From NCBI GenBank assembly GCA_947561395.2, contig OX387188.1:10690061-10754060 (forward strand): DNA of 64,000 nucleotides, in the 5' to 3' direction. The notes beneath the pieces are model-generated. The model was not told where the DNA came from, made no database searches, and saw only the letters and a list, made by a program, of their open reading frames with translations. Positions 24,080 through 35,904 of this stretch are shown here, piece by piece. The DNA comes from Buxus sempervirens (taxonomy: Eukaryota > Streptophyta > Magnoliopsida > Buxales > Buxaceae). The translations under genes were made by a program, and so were the position numbers. Position 1 is the stretch's first letter, and every line of letters starts with the position of its first letter.

Positions 24080-24657
24080 TGTAGACACCTGATTTTTGCA
24101 CCCCAAAAATGAAGAAAATGGAAATTTCAATTAAAAAGTCAAACCCTGAGGGGGCTGAAAATTGAATTTTTAATTCAAAGAGAATTGGCCATCAAACTTC
24201 CTCTCATTGAAAAGAGCATTTCGACACGGTTCTAACGCAACTGAGTTTGCCAAAATCGGGGTCCGGATGAGGAAGTTATGGGCCGGTTAAACTTTTGGGG
24301 AAGCGAAAGTTGACTTTTTGCTCGACCCCAATTCAACTGCCTAATTTGATCCCAGTGGATAGTGTATTCCGAGCTGATTCCAACGACACCAAATTTGCTG
24401 AAATCGGACATCGGACGGAAAAGTTATGAGCAGTTGAAGTTTCAAGAAAACTGCCCATGTGGCAAAACAGCAGCTAAAAGCAGAATAAATGAGTTAAATA
24501 AATAAAATAATCATTTAATAAAAAATATATTTATTTTTTAATAATATTTAATAAAAGAATCTAGTTTTTATAATAAAATAATCAAAAAATCGGATAAAAA
24601 TCTTTAAATAAGTCAAATTTAATAAAGCATTTGAAATCCAGCATTTTAAAAACGTGC

Positions 24658-24872
24658 TGGACCGTATTTGAAGTACGGGCGAGGCATGCCCGTATTTCAA
24701 ATACGGGCAAGCTTCTAGAAAGGGACGCGTGTCGCTGTACGGCGGGACACGCGTCCCGTACGGCCCATTTTGCGAGATTTGAAAATGTGCGTTTTTCGCC
24801 CGTATTTGAATTACGGGCAAGGCACGCCCGTACTTGAAGTACGGGCAAGGCATGCCCGTACTTCAAATACGG
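24658..24872. repeat. Palindrome array, stem GCCCGTA/TACGGGC
   Basis: At least four palindromes such as GCCCGTA, 7 nt, TACGGGC, in two clusters around about 90 bp of unrelated sequence. Same loop size as the GTATCCGG arrays in other LTRs but different stem. Confidence 0.8.
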
Positions 24873-24888
24873 GCACGAAAATTTTGCC

Positions 24889-24896
24889 TATAAATA
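24889..24896 (+). promoter_or_regulatory. LTR TATA box
   Basis: TATAAATA in TGCCTATAAATAGAGAGG, just after the palindrome array. Confidence 0.55.
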
Positions 24897-25675
24897 GAGA
24901 GGCCACCCCCCTCATTTGAGAAAGCCTTCCTCCTGGCCGAAACCTCTTCCTCCAGGTGCTTTTCATGACCAAACTCTGCCCATTTGTCACCATGCCCAAT
25001 ACCCAAACATTTTCAATACCCAAAATACCCCCATCCTACTTAAACCATGCCTAATCTCTCTCTTTTAGCCTTCATTCAATTCCACCTCAACAAACCCCTT
25101 TTCAAATTCATTTTGGAAATTCAAGGAGACACGGAAGCGCCGCCGAAATTCTCGGAGAACCTCGACATCACCAAATCAAGGAGTTACTAGTAGGGTAACA
25201 TTTCAATGACTTCCTTTTCAATATAAAATGTAATTCTTCTAAGTTTTGAATTTCTTTATTTTACTGCCTTAACTACTAATCCACTTGTTTCATTGTTGGT
25301 GGGGATTCTTTCCATGCAAATGGGAGTCACTACACTAAAAGAAAGGGATGAATTCATAAAACATAAAGAGGATGCCATGGATTCATTCATTGGGTCCATT
25401 TGAAAATGCAAGAGAAATTTATCCAATTTAGATCATTCCCTGTAATCTCCCCTATTCCTCCCTTTGAGAACAGCCATGAATGATTAAGAAGAAGGCTTTG
25501 TTTCCCCAGTGAAACATAAAGGAAGAAGAAATGGCTTTTTAAGCCAAATGGAGCAAATGAAGAGTCATGAAGGCCATGAAGAACCTGACGGAAGACGCCG
25601 GACGTCCCAAAAAATTAACCAAGTTGATCCCAAGCAAAATAGGCACAAAACGGCGAAATTGAGCAAAAACCGTAT

Positions 25676-25770
25676 ACTCAGAGCGGTCCAGGCATTCCCG
25701 TAGTTAATCTACGGTCTGGCCTAAACCGTATTAAAATTACGGTTCTGACCAGACCGTGAATTAAATACGG
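25676..25770. repeat. Three further 7-nt-loop palindromes
   Basis: CCGTA/TACGG, ACCGTA/TACGGT (7-nt loop TTAAAAT) and GACCGT/ACGGTC in sequence, inside the putative LTR intron. Confidence 0.65.
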
Positions 25771-26352
25771 TCACTCGATAAAGTAACTTAAGATCAACTT
25801 TTTTTGGACCCGGTTGGACCCAATCCGACCCATTGTTGTAAGACTTGACCCAATCGGGCTTCTTGGACTTTTCCAAGCCCATTTTGAGACTGTGGGCCTA
25901 AGTGGGCCCACCAAGGCTTCGTGGGCCCTCCAATGGGGCCCACATCCCGACTAGCCTAACCAAAGCCTGTTTTGATAAACAGACTAAAGGCCACATGATT
26001 AAATTGCCATTGGGCCAAATCCAAGCCCATTGGAGACATCAATCCACTAACTTTGTAAATATAAATAAATCTTTAAACCAAATAGCCATAATCCAATAAG
26101 GGTTACCCAATAACCCGGACTGGGCCATGGGCTTGACTTAAGCCCAACTTGGATTCCTCTGGGCCTTCCAACAGGGCCCATATCAGACCCACTTCACTAA
26201 TTGATAAAAAGATAAAATCAAATAAAGAAGGGACCCACACCATCAATGGTCCCCACTCAGACTAAATAAATGTGCATGCTGGTCTAGGAAGGGTGAGAAT
26301 TAAGTTGACTCAGGACCAAGGAGACCCACGGGACGTCAATCAACGGGGCGGG

Positions 26353-26377
26353 CTAGGGTGTTTTCAGGCTTCTCTAG
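26353..26377 (+). other. Conserved LTR-end hairpin, 13-nt loop
   Basis: CTAGGG and CTCTAG (one G-T pair) close a 13-nt loop beginning TG and ending CTT. Confidence 0.7.
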
Positions 26378-26559
26378 ACGTAATCGAGAACTTGCTCAGA
26401 TCTCTAAAAAGCCGCAGACCAGAAAATTAGGCCCGGATAGGTGCCCCTTTGTGTCTGCCTGCACCTCTCAGGCAGTGGCGACTCCAAACCAGTCTCGAGG
26501 CGAGCATCACTTCGCATGCACCTCGTCGTGCGGCCCAAAATCGGGGTGCGCACAGCGCC

Positions 26560-27673
26560 CATTTAGGTGCTCTGAATAGTTTTGTGATTGCCCGGCTTGG
26601 TTCGAGCGCCACGGTTGTGCTTTTTTTTAAAATTTAGAACCCAAGAGTGAAATTGTGTAGACTGTCGGTCACCTAAGCACTATATCAAGTGTCCAATGAG
26701 TCAACCCATGAACACCCTATGTTTGAGTGTTGCATTGAGCACCCAATCGAGTGTTAGCTTAAATCATTAAAAACATAGAATGCCGAACCAGACGCTCGAG
26801 TGCCTTATCGAGCGCCCACACCCAGAATTCAGAACTTTACATTTTTATACACTTTTCAATTATAAAATGATTTTTAGCTAAGTCCAACTTATGTACAAAT
26901 AAAATTTAGGTGTTTTTGAGATGTTTTTATTAGCCAATTATTTAAATACAAATTAACCAAGACTTTGGGCATGTTCTACTAAAATAGGTCTTGTATTGGT
27001 TCTAAAAAGAGTTTTGATTCTCCAACTTATTTTAAATTTTAATTGATTGTTTCCGACATCTATATAAGTATGATTTATATGTGTTTTAAGCTCCAGAATT
27101 GGCTAGGAAGGTTTGTATCAGATTTGGGTATGTTGAGCAATTATAAGCTTTGAGAACCCTATATGCCACTTGGCACTATTATTGAAATGCTTTGATATTG
27201 AGATATTTTGAGTATGTCTAGTGGGCATAGCTGCATATGGATCTATAGGGTTAAGATTGAGAGTGAAGAGGTCTTTCCTTTGGTTGATTACTCTTAATTT
27301 GTATTTGCACTTCCTTTGCGAGTAGTTCGCATTGGGAGGTTTTCATGTACAATAGGGTTTCATTTCAGATACGAGTTGCTGGTGAGCTGCCTTATATGTG
27401 TTGATTAGCGGCCATCCCCATGTTCAGCTTTATGTGGGTTCTTGTGCAATAAATCGATGTCTAGGCAACATATTTTAGATCCTAGTTGTTGGTATGAGGG
27501 TTGTCATTACTAGCTTCGCTCATAAGTCGCAAGGTGGTGTAGTGAATGGAGAGTATCATTTCAAAGACTTTCTTTCTTTATGAGTCCTACAATATCTACT
27601 ATGGTCTAAGTCATGAGATTATGTATGAGATAGAGATCATTTATACAGTTTGATATATTGTTGACATTTCTCA
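26560..27673 (+). mobile_element. Degenerate LTR sequence, right part
   Basis: Continues the LTR broken at 24079; the GCGC-rich island goes on to about 26830. 27170-27560 resembles the corresponding region of the 7468 LTR (AGTGGGCATAGCTG...ATGGATC). It ends where the chromovirus 3' LTR was inserted at 27674. No coding sequence. Confidence 0.55.
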
Positions 27674-28050
27674 TGTAATGCCCCAAACCCGGGTCAATGC
27701 AAACCGGCACCTGACCCGAATCCGGTTCGCTACTGTAACAACCCGAATTCAGCTCAACAACCGAATTCGAGATGCTATTGGCCCATATCAAGTAATCATC
27801 AATAATTAACCAGACTGAAGAATTAAATAAATCATTTATTAATAAACTATCAAAGTGCGGAAACATCAACGTGCGGAAGTGTAGCCTAACATCTTTATAA
27901 AAAGAAGTCAAATAAACCATCCAATCCAAATAATCATTTAAGTCTGGTAATAATCAAAAGGGTTACTAAAGCTCTCAATCTTTCTAGTACATCAAAACCA
28001 ATTAATTAATAAAATCAAACTGTCTAAAGTACTAAAAATAATCCTCTTTC
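27674..28050 (-). mobile_element. 3' LTR of Tekay-like chromovirus, distal end
   Basis: Begins TGTAATGCCCC on the plus strand, the inverted end of the same LTR family as 10151-12494. The rest of this LTR is at 47628-49673; the 19.6-kb element 28051-47627 split it. Flanking bases are CTTTC (28046-28050) and CTCTC (47628-47632), a 5-bp duplication with one difference. Confidence 0.88.
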
Positions 28051-28529
28051 TGTCAGCACCCCATTTTGCACTATAAAATTGTCCAAGAAGTATATCCTAA
28101 ACCGGCATATATGTGGGCACGTAAATCAAGGTTTTTATAATGGGCCCGTGTTTTTGAAATAACAAGCCCATAAGAAAGAGAATTCTGAGCCAATTCCAAT
28201 GCACCAAACCGTGCTCAAATCGGATCTCAAACGGCTAAGTTATGAATAAAAAGAAATAAAGGGTAGTTTGGGGATTTTTACAAAACCGAAATTGGATGCC
28301 ACATGGTAGCCACGTGTACGCCATGGTGGCTTCTATGTAACCAATGATAAATTAAAATTTTGTGGGGTTGTTTTAGTAAATAAGTAAGTTTCCTAATGGG
28401 TTTCTTATGCAAATAAATAACAAAGTTAATAAAAGTTTAAGATTAAAATAATAATAATAATAAAAATAAATAAAGAGAAATGAGTGGATGAATTGGTCCA
28501 ACTCATTCTCTTGAGATATTGAGACAAAG

Positions 28530-28531
<2 letters not shown>

Positions 28532-28569
<38 letters not shown>
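28532..28569. repeat. (TA)n microsatellite
   Basis: Pure TA run of about 38 bp; the 3' LTR copy (38090-38101) has only a short one. Confidence 0.95.
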
Positions 28570-28571
<2 letters not shown>

Positions 28572-28781
28572 TCTAATAAAAATGTGGGACAAAATAGACT
28601 TTGACCAAACCTAATTGAATGAGGGTGTTTAAGAAAGGAAGAGGAAGAGTTAAGGGTTTAAAGAGAGGAAGAGGAAGGGTTAGTTGTTTAAGAGAGGAAG
28701 AGAAGAAGTTAAGGAAATGAGAGGTTTAGGATAGGAAGAGGAAAGGTTAGGGGTTAAGAAGTTGAAGGGGTGGGAACTCTC

Positions 28782-28789
28782 TATAAAAG
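28782..28789 (+). promoter_or_regulatory. LTR TATA box (TATAAAAG)
   Basis: TATAAAAG about 730 bp into the LTR; matched in the 3' LTR at 38314. Confidence 0.55.
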
Positions 28790-29947
28790 TGCTTGAAGTT
28801 GAGAGCAAAAGGGGAGGAGAAAAAGTAAGAGAGTTCTTTGAAAAAAAAAAGAAAGCAAGTAAGAGAGTTCTTTGAAAGAAAAAGCAGCAAGTAGGAACAA
28901 GTGGAGAAAAAAAGAGGAACGTCTATTAGCAAGGAGGGAGAAAGGAAGACTGCTATTCACAACACACCAAGGTTCCAAGACCTGATTTGCATTGTCAATC
29001 CATAACAGGTGAGTCATTTGTTTAATACATTGTATGAGACCTCTCTTTCATTACAATTTTTGAGATAAGATTACATGATTGGTGAGAGACATGTATATAT
29101 GTTTGATGGCTTTGGGTAATTTTATCATGTAAAAAAAAAGACAAAGATGTAAAGTTCTGAATTTTTTTTCCTGCATTAGGTTTGCACTTGTTTTCCAGAT
29201 AAACTAATTTTTTCACCTAGTTCTAGTTTTATTCAAGTCTGGAGTCCTTCATGAGATTTGTGGTATTTTTATTTTAGTTTAATCTAAAAATATGCTCGAG
29301 ACCCTACACTATGAGTAGGTATTTTATTTTTAATTTTCTTTGGTTCAGATTTTCAATTGGAAATGTCTAACAGTAAACTTTGGAGCTTCATATCTCTTAA
29401 ATGCAAATAAATTTTTGAAAACTGCTACAGGTTATTTTAGTATTTAAAGTCATGATTCTAAGGAATCAAATTTCGCACAATTTGGTTAAGAATTGAGGGA
29501 GATATGAATCTTTGAATGTGGATAGCGCAGTAATTCAGGTTGTTTCATTTTTTTTTTCCTTTATAAATTAGTAATTAGGCCATGGTTAAAAGTAGTTTAG
29601 GTGGTCTCATTTTCTTGCCTTGTAAATTAGTAATTAGTTAATCTTGCATGATAAAAACAATAGAAAATAAAACAAAACAAAAATAATAAATAATAAGAAA
29701 GGGAAAAAGCAAATGAAACAAGCATTGAAGCGATGATTCTTTCTTGTGGTTGAAAATTGTTTTAGCATGGTTTTGTTTTGTTCATATTGCTTTACTTTCG
29801 ATGTAATTTTGTGGAGGCCTCATACATATGATTAATATTTGTTGTACACTTAAAATGATAAATAATAAGAAAAGAAATAAAAATAATAAATAAGAGAGGC
29901 CATTAAATATCCAACTAATTTAAGGGAACCCATTTTGGTGGGGCAAT

Positions 29948-29972
29948 CTAGGGTGTTGAAGGACTTCCCTGG
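29948..29972 (+). other. Conserved LTR-end hairpin, 13-nt loop
   Basis: CTAGGG with CCCTGG (one T-G pair) around a 13-nt loop TGTTGAAGGACTT. The 3' LTR copy has C-G at the wobble position. Confidence 0.75.
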
Positions 29973-30109
29973 GTTGTAATCGGGTCACTTATCCGGAATC
30001 ACTGGTGCAAACAAAAAATCAACAAGGTGTCTACTTGTACCATTTCAGGTAGTGGCGACTCCATTAAACATGTAACCCGCTTTTTCAGCGCGCCCGAGGT
30101 ACGCACAGC

Positions 30110-30128
30110 TTGGCGACTCCACTAGGGA
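30110..30128 (+). other. Primer-binding site
   Basis: TTGGCGACTCCACTAGGGA starts two bases after the LTR end. TGGCGACTC...GGGGA is the usual primer-binding site of Tat/Ogre-type elements (reported as tRNA-Arg primed). Confidence 0.75.
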
Positions 30129-31619
30129 ATGACCTAACCCGGTTTGATTAGTTGGATTATAATGGGTTTATTCTTTGCACATGTGCACACACTTGCACAT
30201 GCACGCACACTCTTTTTGTACATATGCACACACTTGCACAAATGGGTCAAGGAAGATTTGCCGCCTTACTTAGTAAGTGTTGAATATACGCAAAAACATA
30301 TTCCGGGGAGTTCTGTTATAAAGGACGAGATAATTGCCTAAGGAAATTGGTTTTTAAGTGGGACCACTGTGACCCCTCCAATTACCGGGGAACTTTCCCG
30401 GAACATTGTTTTGTGTACCAATTCATCACTTTACTATATGAGACAGTGAAAATTCCTTCCCATGCACACATGTGCACTCACGCACACTATGGTTTTTTTA
30501 CATGCTTTGATATAAATTGTGTGGGGTGACACGCGCGAGGGAGCCCGCGTGGGTGATCCGATTGAATGATTACCAAGACCTAGATCTCTCTAGCAGCCAC
30601 CCTTCTTTATCGTATAAACAAATTTTGGGATGGCATTAGACTCATGCGCCCTTGGCTTGCCAGGGAAAGCGAGGTAAAACATCCCCCCAGGTATCTGGAT
30701 TCCTATAGCACCACTGGTTTCTTGCCATGGTATGCGAGGGTCTAGTATTTGGCTCAGACCCTTGTAGGGATTTGTCTTAGGCTGGGTACCCTCTTCCCAC
30801 CTAATGTTTTGATACACCCTACTATGTGAATGTGAATGTGAATGATGAATGATGAATGAAGAGGAGTTGAAATAAGTCTAAAACCCAAGAGTCCATCAGG
30901 GGCAGCAACCCTTGCCTCCTTTTGCATCAAATTGAGTGGACCCTAGATTTTGGGCTACCTCAGCCATAAATTAGGGAGCTTACCTAAACTTTGATCAGGG
31001 GAACCACCCCAGATCCATGCATTGAGTCCTGAGAGCTGTGGGCCTCAACCCATTGAGTTCATAGGAAGTATCTTGAGCTCAGATCAGTCTTTAAGCAGAT
31101 GAAAGCAGGCCAGATCAGAACAAAGAAAGTTGAACCCTAGAATTAGGCCTTTTCAACCTACCCTTTTTGAATCAAATGTATCCTTTCTTAGAGTTCTCAA
31201 AAACCCTAAGATTGCATTATCTTTCAGTTTTTTGAACATCATGTAATTTTTGCCCTAGCTGGCAAGTTGTAAGTTTTAAGTTAGCAGATGAAAGAACAGA
31301 TGAAAGGATAAGGCTGGTCAGGACTTGGGTGTGCTTCCTTACACAAGTATGTCTAGGAGTCGTGCCTTGATAGGCACCAACCTTTCCTAGGACTGTGCAC
31401 ACACTTTTGGGGATGTGTTTTGATATCTGTCTGTTGACACAGACTTTCAGGATAGTGCAATGAAGAACAATCCAGCCTCTTGATGTAATCTTCGGACATT
31501 TTACACCAAGACCACCATTCAGAACACTGTACTCGCAGTAAGAAAGGATTGCGATGAATTCTTCTGAGGTACCAACTTCGTAATCCCCACAACAAGGGGT
31601 TGAAGAACAACCGGTCATA
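30129..31619 (+). other. Non-coding leader of the gag-only element
   Basis: No credible frame. Blocks at 30300-30440, 30530-30830, 30890-31200 and 31325-31400 are shared with the leader of the element at 59210-60430, so the leader is conserved between two related elements. Confidence 0.7.
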
Positions 31620-32935
31620 ATGGATCTAAGCCAACAAGTGGCCATGATGCATGCCACAAGGATTCAAATGCCAGAAATCCAACAAGAGCAACCCAGCACT
31701 AATGGCAGCACATCCGCCACCGCAGGATACTCCGTTCCCACGTTCGGTGGTAGATCCCATCCATCCTCCACAATAGGAAACATTTGTGTCTGTCCAACTG
31801 GGGCAGAAAGAGCAAGACCGGATTAGGGCACGGGAGGCCCAGCTTGAAGAAATATTGGCAGCAATGAAGGAAGACAATAAGGCTCGAATGGCCGCAATGA
31901 AAGAAGATCTCTTGAAGCAACTCCAGCCCAACCTAATGCAGGATGAAACCACTCTAGAGAGCTTGTGCTTCTTCCCAGACATCCAACTTCCAACAAAATT
32001 CTGATGTCCTGAACTGCATAGTTTCAATGGCACTGGCTGTCCTTTGATACACCTACGATCGTATGTTGGCGACATGTGCCAATATGTGAAGGATGAAAAG
32101 ATAATGGTTCAATTCTTCCAGAAATCTCTAACTGAGGCAGCATATTCTTGGTTCCTAAGTCTGGATAAGCAGAAGGTTAAGACATGGAATGACCTCGCCG
32201 CCATGTTCGTCCAGCAATACCGCTTAAATAGCCAAATGGTTCAAACCCGGGCAGAATTGCAGAGATTGTCAAAGAGGAATAGCGAGTCTGTGAGAGACTA
32301 CGCTAAAAGGTGGATTGAATTAACCAACGTGGTACAACCCCTTCTTCTTGAACAAGAGTGGACTTCCTTGTTCATATCCTTGCTGGGGCAACCATACTTC
32401 ACAATGCTGTTTGGACAATGCACTGCAAGTTTCATCGACCTAATCATGGCAACAGATAGAATTGATGATGCGGTTAAAATGGAAAAGCTCGAGGGCTCCA
32501 TGACAAACTTGCTGCATGGAACAATCTCAAGAGACAAGAAGCAGGAGAATGACGACGGCACAAGTACAGTTAACCATGTACAACCTTTTGCGCAATTTCA
32601 AATCCATTCCTCAAGAAGCGTAAGCCTTCCCTCTGCTAACGATACCGTGTCTCGCCTCAGGAGGCGTCTTACCAAGGAGGAGAGAAAGAATCGAGAATTC
32701 ACTCCGCTTCCATATACGATGGTCGAATTATTACCGACGCTCTTGAGAGAGGGACACCTGCAACTGGCAATGCCAAATCCTAAGGCGTAAAAAATGAAGG
32801 GCTATGATTCAAACAAGAGCTGTGAATATCACATGGGTGCACAAGGCCATGATATTGATGGATGTTGGGGCCTTCGTCATGCAGTCCAAGATCTTCTTGA
32901 AGCTGGGGAACTCAAAATTGATCCTCCGTCGGATT
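31620..32935 (+). pseudogene. Tat-type gag (frame 1 plus zinc knuckle), decayed
   Basis: The gag polyprotein that packages element RNA. It starts MDLSQQVAMM, changes frame near 31790, then reads a coiled-coil-like AREAQLEEILAAMKEDNKAR, the gag domain (FFQKSLTEAAYSWFLSLD; TWNDLAAMFVQQY) and FTPLPYTMVELLP. A stop at 32002-32004 (TGA where CGA would fit) and a TAA at 32788-32790 break the same frame, which then continues to the knuckle CEYHMGAQGHDIDGCWGLRH and ends near 32935. With the two stops and one frameshift it cannot make full-length protein now. No pol follows. Confidence 0.85.
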
Positions 32936-32937
32936 AA

Positions 32938-33058
32938 AAAAAAAAGAAAAAAAAACAACAAACAAAACCAAAAAAAAAAAAGAAACAACAACAAAAAAAA
33001 AAAGATACAACCAAAAAGAGAAGAAAGAAAAAAGAAAAAAGAGAAAAAAAATATCATC
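32938..33058 (+). repeat. A-rich low-complexity tract
   Basis: Almost purely A with scattered C, G and T, between the two gag-type frames; ends before an acceptor-like TTTCTCTTAACAG (33111-33123). Confidence 0.9.
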
Positions 33059-33123
33059 ATCATCATGCATCTTGGTATTTCATATCATATACTCTGCTTT
33101 CTAATGTTTGTTTCTCTTAACAG

Positions 33124-33860
33124 GAACCTCATTGGTGATCAACATGGACCATATCCTAGAAACAAGTCTTGATGCAGCCCAGCAAATAATAAGCATAGTG
33201 GCTTCTCTACAAAGCCTATTGCGGATGATAACAATCAGGGAAGAAACATGGAACAAATGCTGGGAAGCATTAGGGGAAGAGAATTTTGAGTTACGATCTC
33301 GAGTAGGTGTTCTTGAAGAAGAGATCAAGAGCTTGAAGGGAGTGATACCCTGGAGCAACCACGAAGTAAGCCTTCCACCCACCTTAGCAGATGGTCAAGA
33401 GCAAAGAGGGAAAGGAAGATTGATGAATGACAGATTGATGAATCATTCGAAGGATCTCCCAAAGAGGACTCCAGAAGAAATGCAAGCTAGGTTTAAGAGG
33501 CAGTTCACCCCTCTGAACGTCCAACCAGTCCAGATATTACCTGACTTGCTAAAGGGAGGCCTTTTACCGCTTAAGCGGCCTAGCCCACGAGCAGCGGCTA
33601 GCCGCAGTTATAAACCTGGTCAATTTTGTGCTTACCACATGGGTTTCCCGGGGCATATCACAGAGCAATGTTGGGATCTACAGCATGACATTCAAGACCT
33701 AATTGATCAAGGACTCTTGAAGGAGCTTATCGAGAAAACAAGATCTGCTAAAGGACAAGACATTTCCGATAAGCTAGCACAGATCCGGATATCTGAATCA
33801 GCCATCCTCCCACAGAAAGGAGGAGATGATGTGGAAAAGAATGACAAAGAAAGCAATTAA
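33124..33860 (+). CDS. Second gag-like ORF with coiled coil and zinc knuckle
   Basis: Open frame of about 240 codons; likely first Met is MDHILETSLD (33144). The N-terminal half has heptad-like leucines and charges (ENFELRSRVGVLEEEIKSL), suggesting a coiled coil. The C-terminal half, FTPLNVQPVQILPDLL then FCAYHMGFPGHITEQCWDLQ and DIQDLIDQGLL, is clearly related to the end of the preceding gag (FTPLPY...LLP; CEYHMGAQGHD...CW; VQDLLEAGEL). It therefore looks like a duplicated gag C-terminal module on its own ORF. An acceptor-like site sits just upstream. Unlike the first gag it has no stop. Function unknown; RNA binding is inferred from the knuckle. Confidence 0.75.
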
Positions 33861-35904
33861 AGGATTCCTCCCATGGCATGCAACTGAATTCCAAGAACGC
33901 CGATTTGCGTCGGCCACTCCTTGCATAGTTTGCTGCTCTTTTTTTTTTTGTCTATCTTTTCTTTTCATTTCAATTCTGAACTTAACAGAATGTTTCTTTT
34001 TGCCAACTTATGAAATCTTTTGGGAAATCACTAGACTATTGGACCACACCAAGGCATGACCGTGATCTTGGGACAAACTTGAATAATCAAATTTAACAGA
34101 TGGAATGTGCCAAACAGCACAAATTGCGTGCGTCTTGACATGGCCGAGGGATCCCCCACCAGAACCACATTTGAACCTTACCTTACCAAACACTAGGGCA
34201 AGCTGGGGTTGGAGACAGAAAAAAGAAAAGCAAAAAAGAGAGAAAAGGGAAAGGTGCCCATACCGGTCAAGGGTCGCTGACATAATCCAAGATCAAATGA
34301 TCCCGATGAAATGATGAGAGGCCATTTTTGGCTAAAATAATTCAAACAAATTCCGCTAGTCAAACGTGTTGATCTTGATCGTCTCATTTCTAACCCACGT
34401 TATGTCTAGCCACCCCAAACTGGGGCAAAGTCAAAAAGCAAAGAAGAAATGACAAAATGAACAAAGATGAAAATGGCTCTTGAGCCAGTTAATTGTGCAA
34501 AGACAAGTAAGTATTACATTCTCTGTAAAAGGATGAAAGGCCATCCTTGATTTTCTCCAAAAATCATCTGACACAAGATGAAATCCTAGCGAAACATTCT
34601 GGGCCTAACAATTCCTTCATTAACCCTACCATGTTCTGTCTTCAAAACTGGGGCATGAAGCTTCTGAAATTGGAGATACAAAAAAAACCAAGGTGAAGAT
34701 AGGGCAAAAATAAAAAAGTACCCTAAAAAACAAAGGGGCAAAAAGGGGGGAAACAGGGTGAACCTCAGGAAATGAGAATGAGAAAAAGGAACTGGGACAA
34801 TCCCTTGAAAAAAGGCAAAAACAAGAACTGGGGCAAACCCCCAAAAGAAAAGTTAAAGATTGGGATAAAGAACCCAAGAAAGAAAGAAGAAGAGAAAAGA
34901 ACAAAGATGGAAAAGAAGAAAAAACTACCAAGCAAAGTTGGGTATAAAGTTGAGGAGACAAAAGATGAAGCAAGCCCTAACAAGAAAAATTGACAGAACA
35001 TGGCCCTTACCCCACTCATCAATTTTGAGCCTCTATACCATTTCTTCTGGACCTTTGAACCCAGCCTACGTTTCGTCCTATTATGAAGTCCTTCTTAATT
35101 ACAGAGAATGTAACACTGAATCTTAGACGAACTGGCAATGACGGAACCAAAATGACAGAAGAACTTTGGCTAGACATAATGGTTACCTATAGAATGAAAC
35201 TATATAGGGTTTGAGCCCGTTTATCCTTCATTTCTGAACACTGGAACCAAAGCCTACATTTCATCCTACTGATAAGTCCTTTCTGATTATTGGATCATGA
35301 TCCGTGGAAATTGACAGGACCCCGAGACTGGAGCAAGACACCAAACCTGAGAGAAGGAACCAATTGAGAGAAAACCATTCCACAACCATCAGACAAGGGT
35401 GGGGAAAGGAAGAACAAGAGAGGATGCCAAAGAAACCCCATGGACCAAAACAATTCCCTTCATTTCAACCCGGGGCATGCTATTTAAGGTGAAAAATGTT
35501 GAGACCCTCGCAGAGAGTACCTGGAGGCACCACTTCATAAGTCTAAATGAGATTGTTGGATGACTTACCCAAAGATTACTGGTCTTGCCCTAGACCCACT
35601 TCAAAGAGGAAACTCCAAACTCTTAATGAATTCCCAAGAGATTTTAATCAAAGAGAACTTACTTGAATTTACATGTAATTTTGATAATAAATAGATGAAG
35701 TCCAATTGACTGAACTCCACATGAACTTTTGCAGGTACTGACAAAACTTGAAACAGACAGACAAAGCCACCACAACACATCTCACATGTTGGGTGCGAGA
35801 TAGAATCGTCACAATGTAGTCACACATTGGACGCAGAAGAAATCCATTACGGTATACTCACACATCGGATGCAAGACAAAGATATCCCTAGTACATCTCA
35901 CATG
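33861..35904 (+). other. Non-coding internal region
   Basis: Purine-rich sequence with recurring ACTGGGGCA-type words (for example 34423, 34650, 34793, 34826). Such words resemble the polypurine tract at 37591. No credible protein; several frames here are low-complexity. Confidence 0.6.

Larger units (their letters stand above)
24080..26554 (+). mobile_element. Tat-type solo LTR, TSD GCGCC
   Basis: Starts TGTAGACACC and ends GGTGCGCACA, flanked by GCGCC (24075-24079 and 26555-26559). Contains two arrays of palindromes (24658-24872, 25676-25770), TATAAATA (24889), donor-like AGG|GTAACA (25195), a GGGCCTTCCAACAGGGCCC palindrome (26160-26178), the 13-nt-loop hairpin (26353-26377) and the acceptor-like CACCTCTCAG (26462-26471) before GTGGCGACTCC. 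Related to the LTR at 53261. No internal region, so a solo LTR. Confidence 0.92.
28051..30107 (+). mobile_element. 5' LTR of the gag-only element
   Basis: Starts TGTCAGCACCCC, ends GGTACGCACA. Contains a TA microsatellite (28532-28569), TATAAAAG (28782), a GA-rich leader, donor-like ACAG|GTGAGTC (29009), the 13-nt-loop hairpin (29948-29972) and acceptor-like CATTTCAG (30041-30048). Confidence 0.93.

Noticed and set aside
31217-31657. 146-codon minus-strand frame
   Set aside because: Lies across the leader and gag start; the corresponding leader at 60310 does not keep it.
32809-33066. Phe-rich minus-strand membrane-like protein
   Set aside because: Antisense of an A-rich low-complexity tract.
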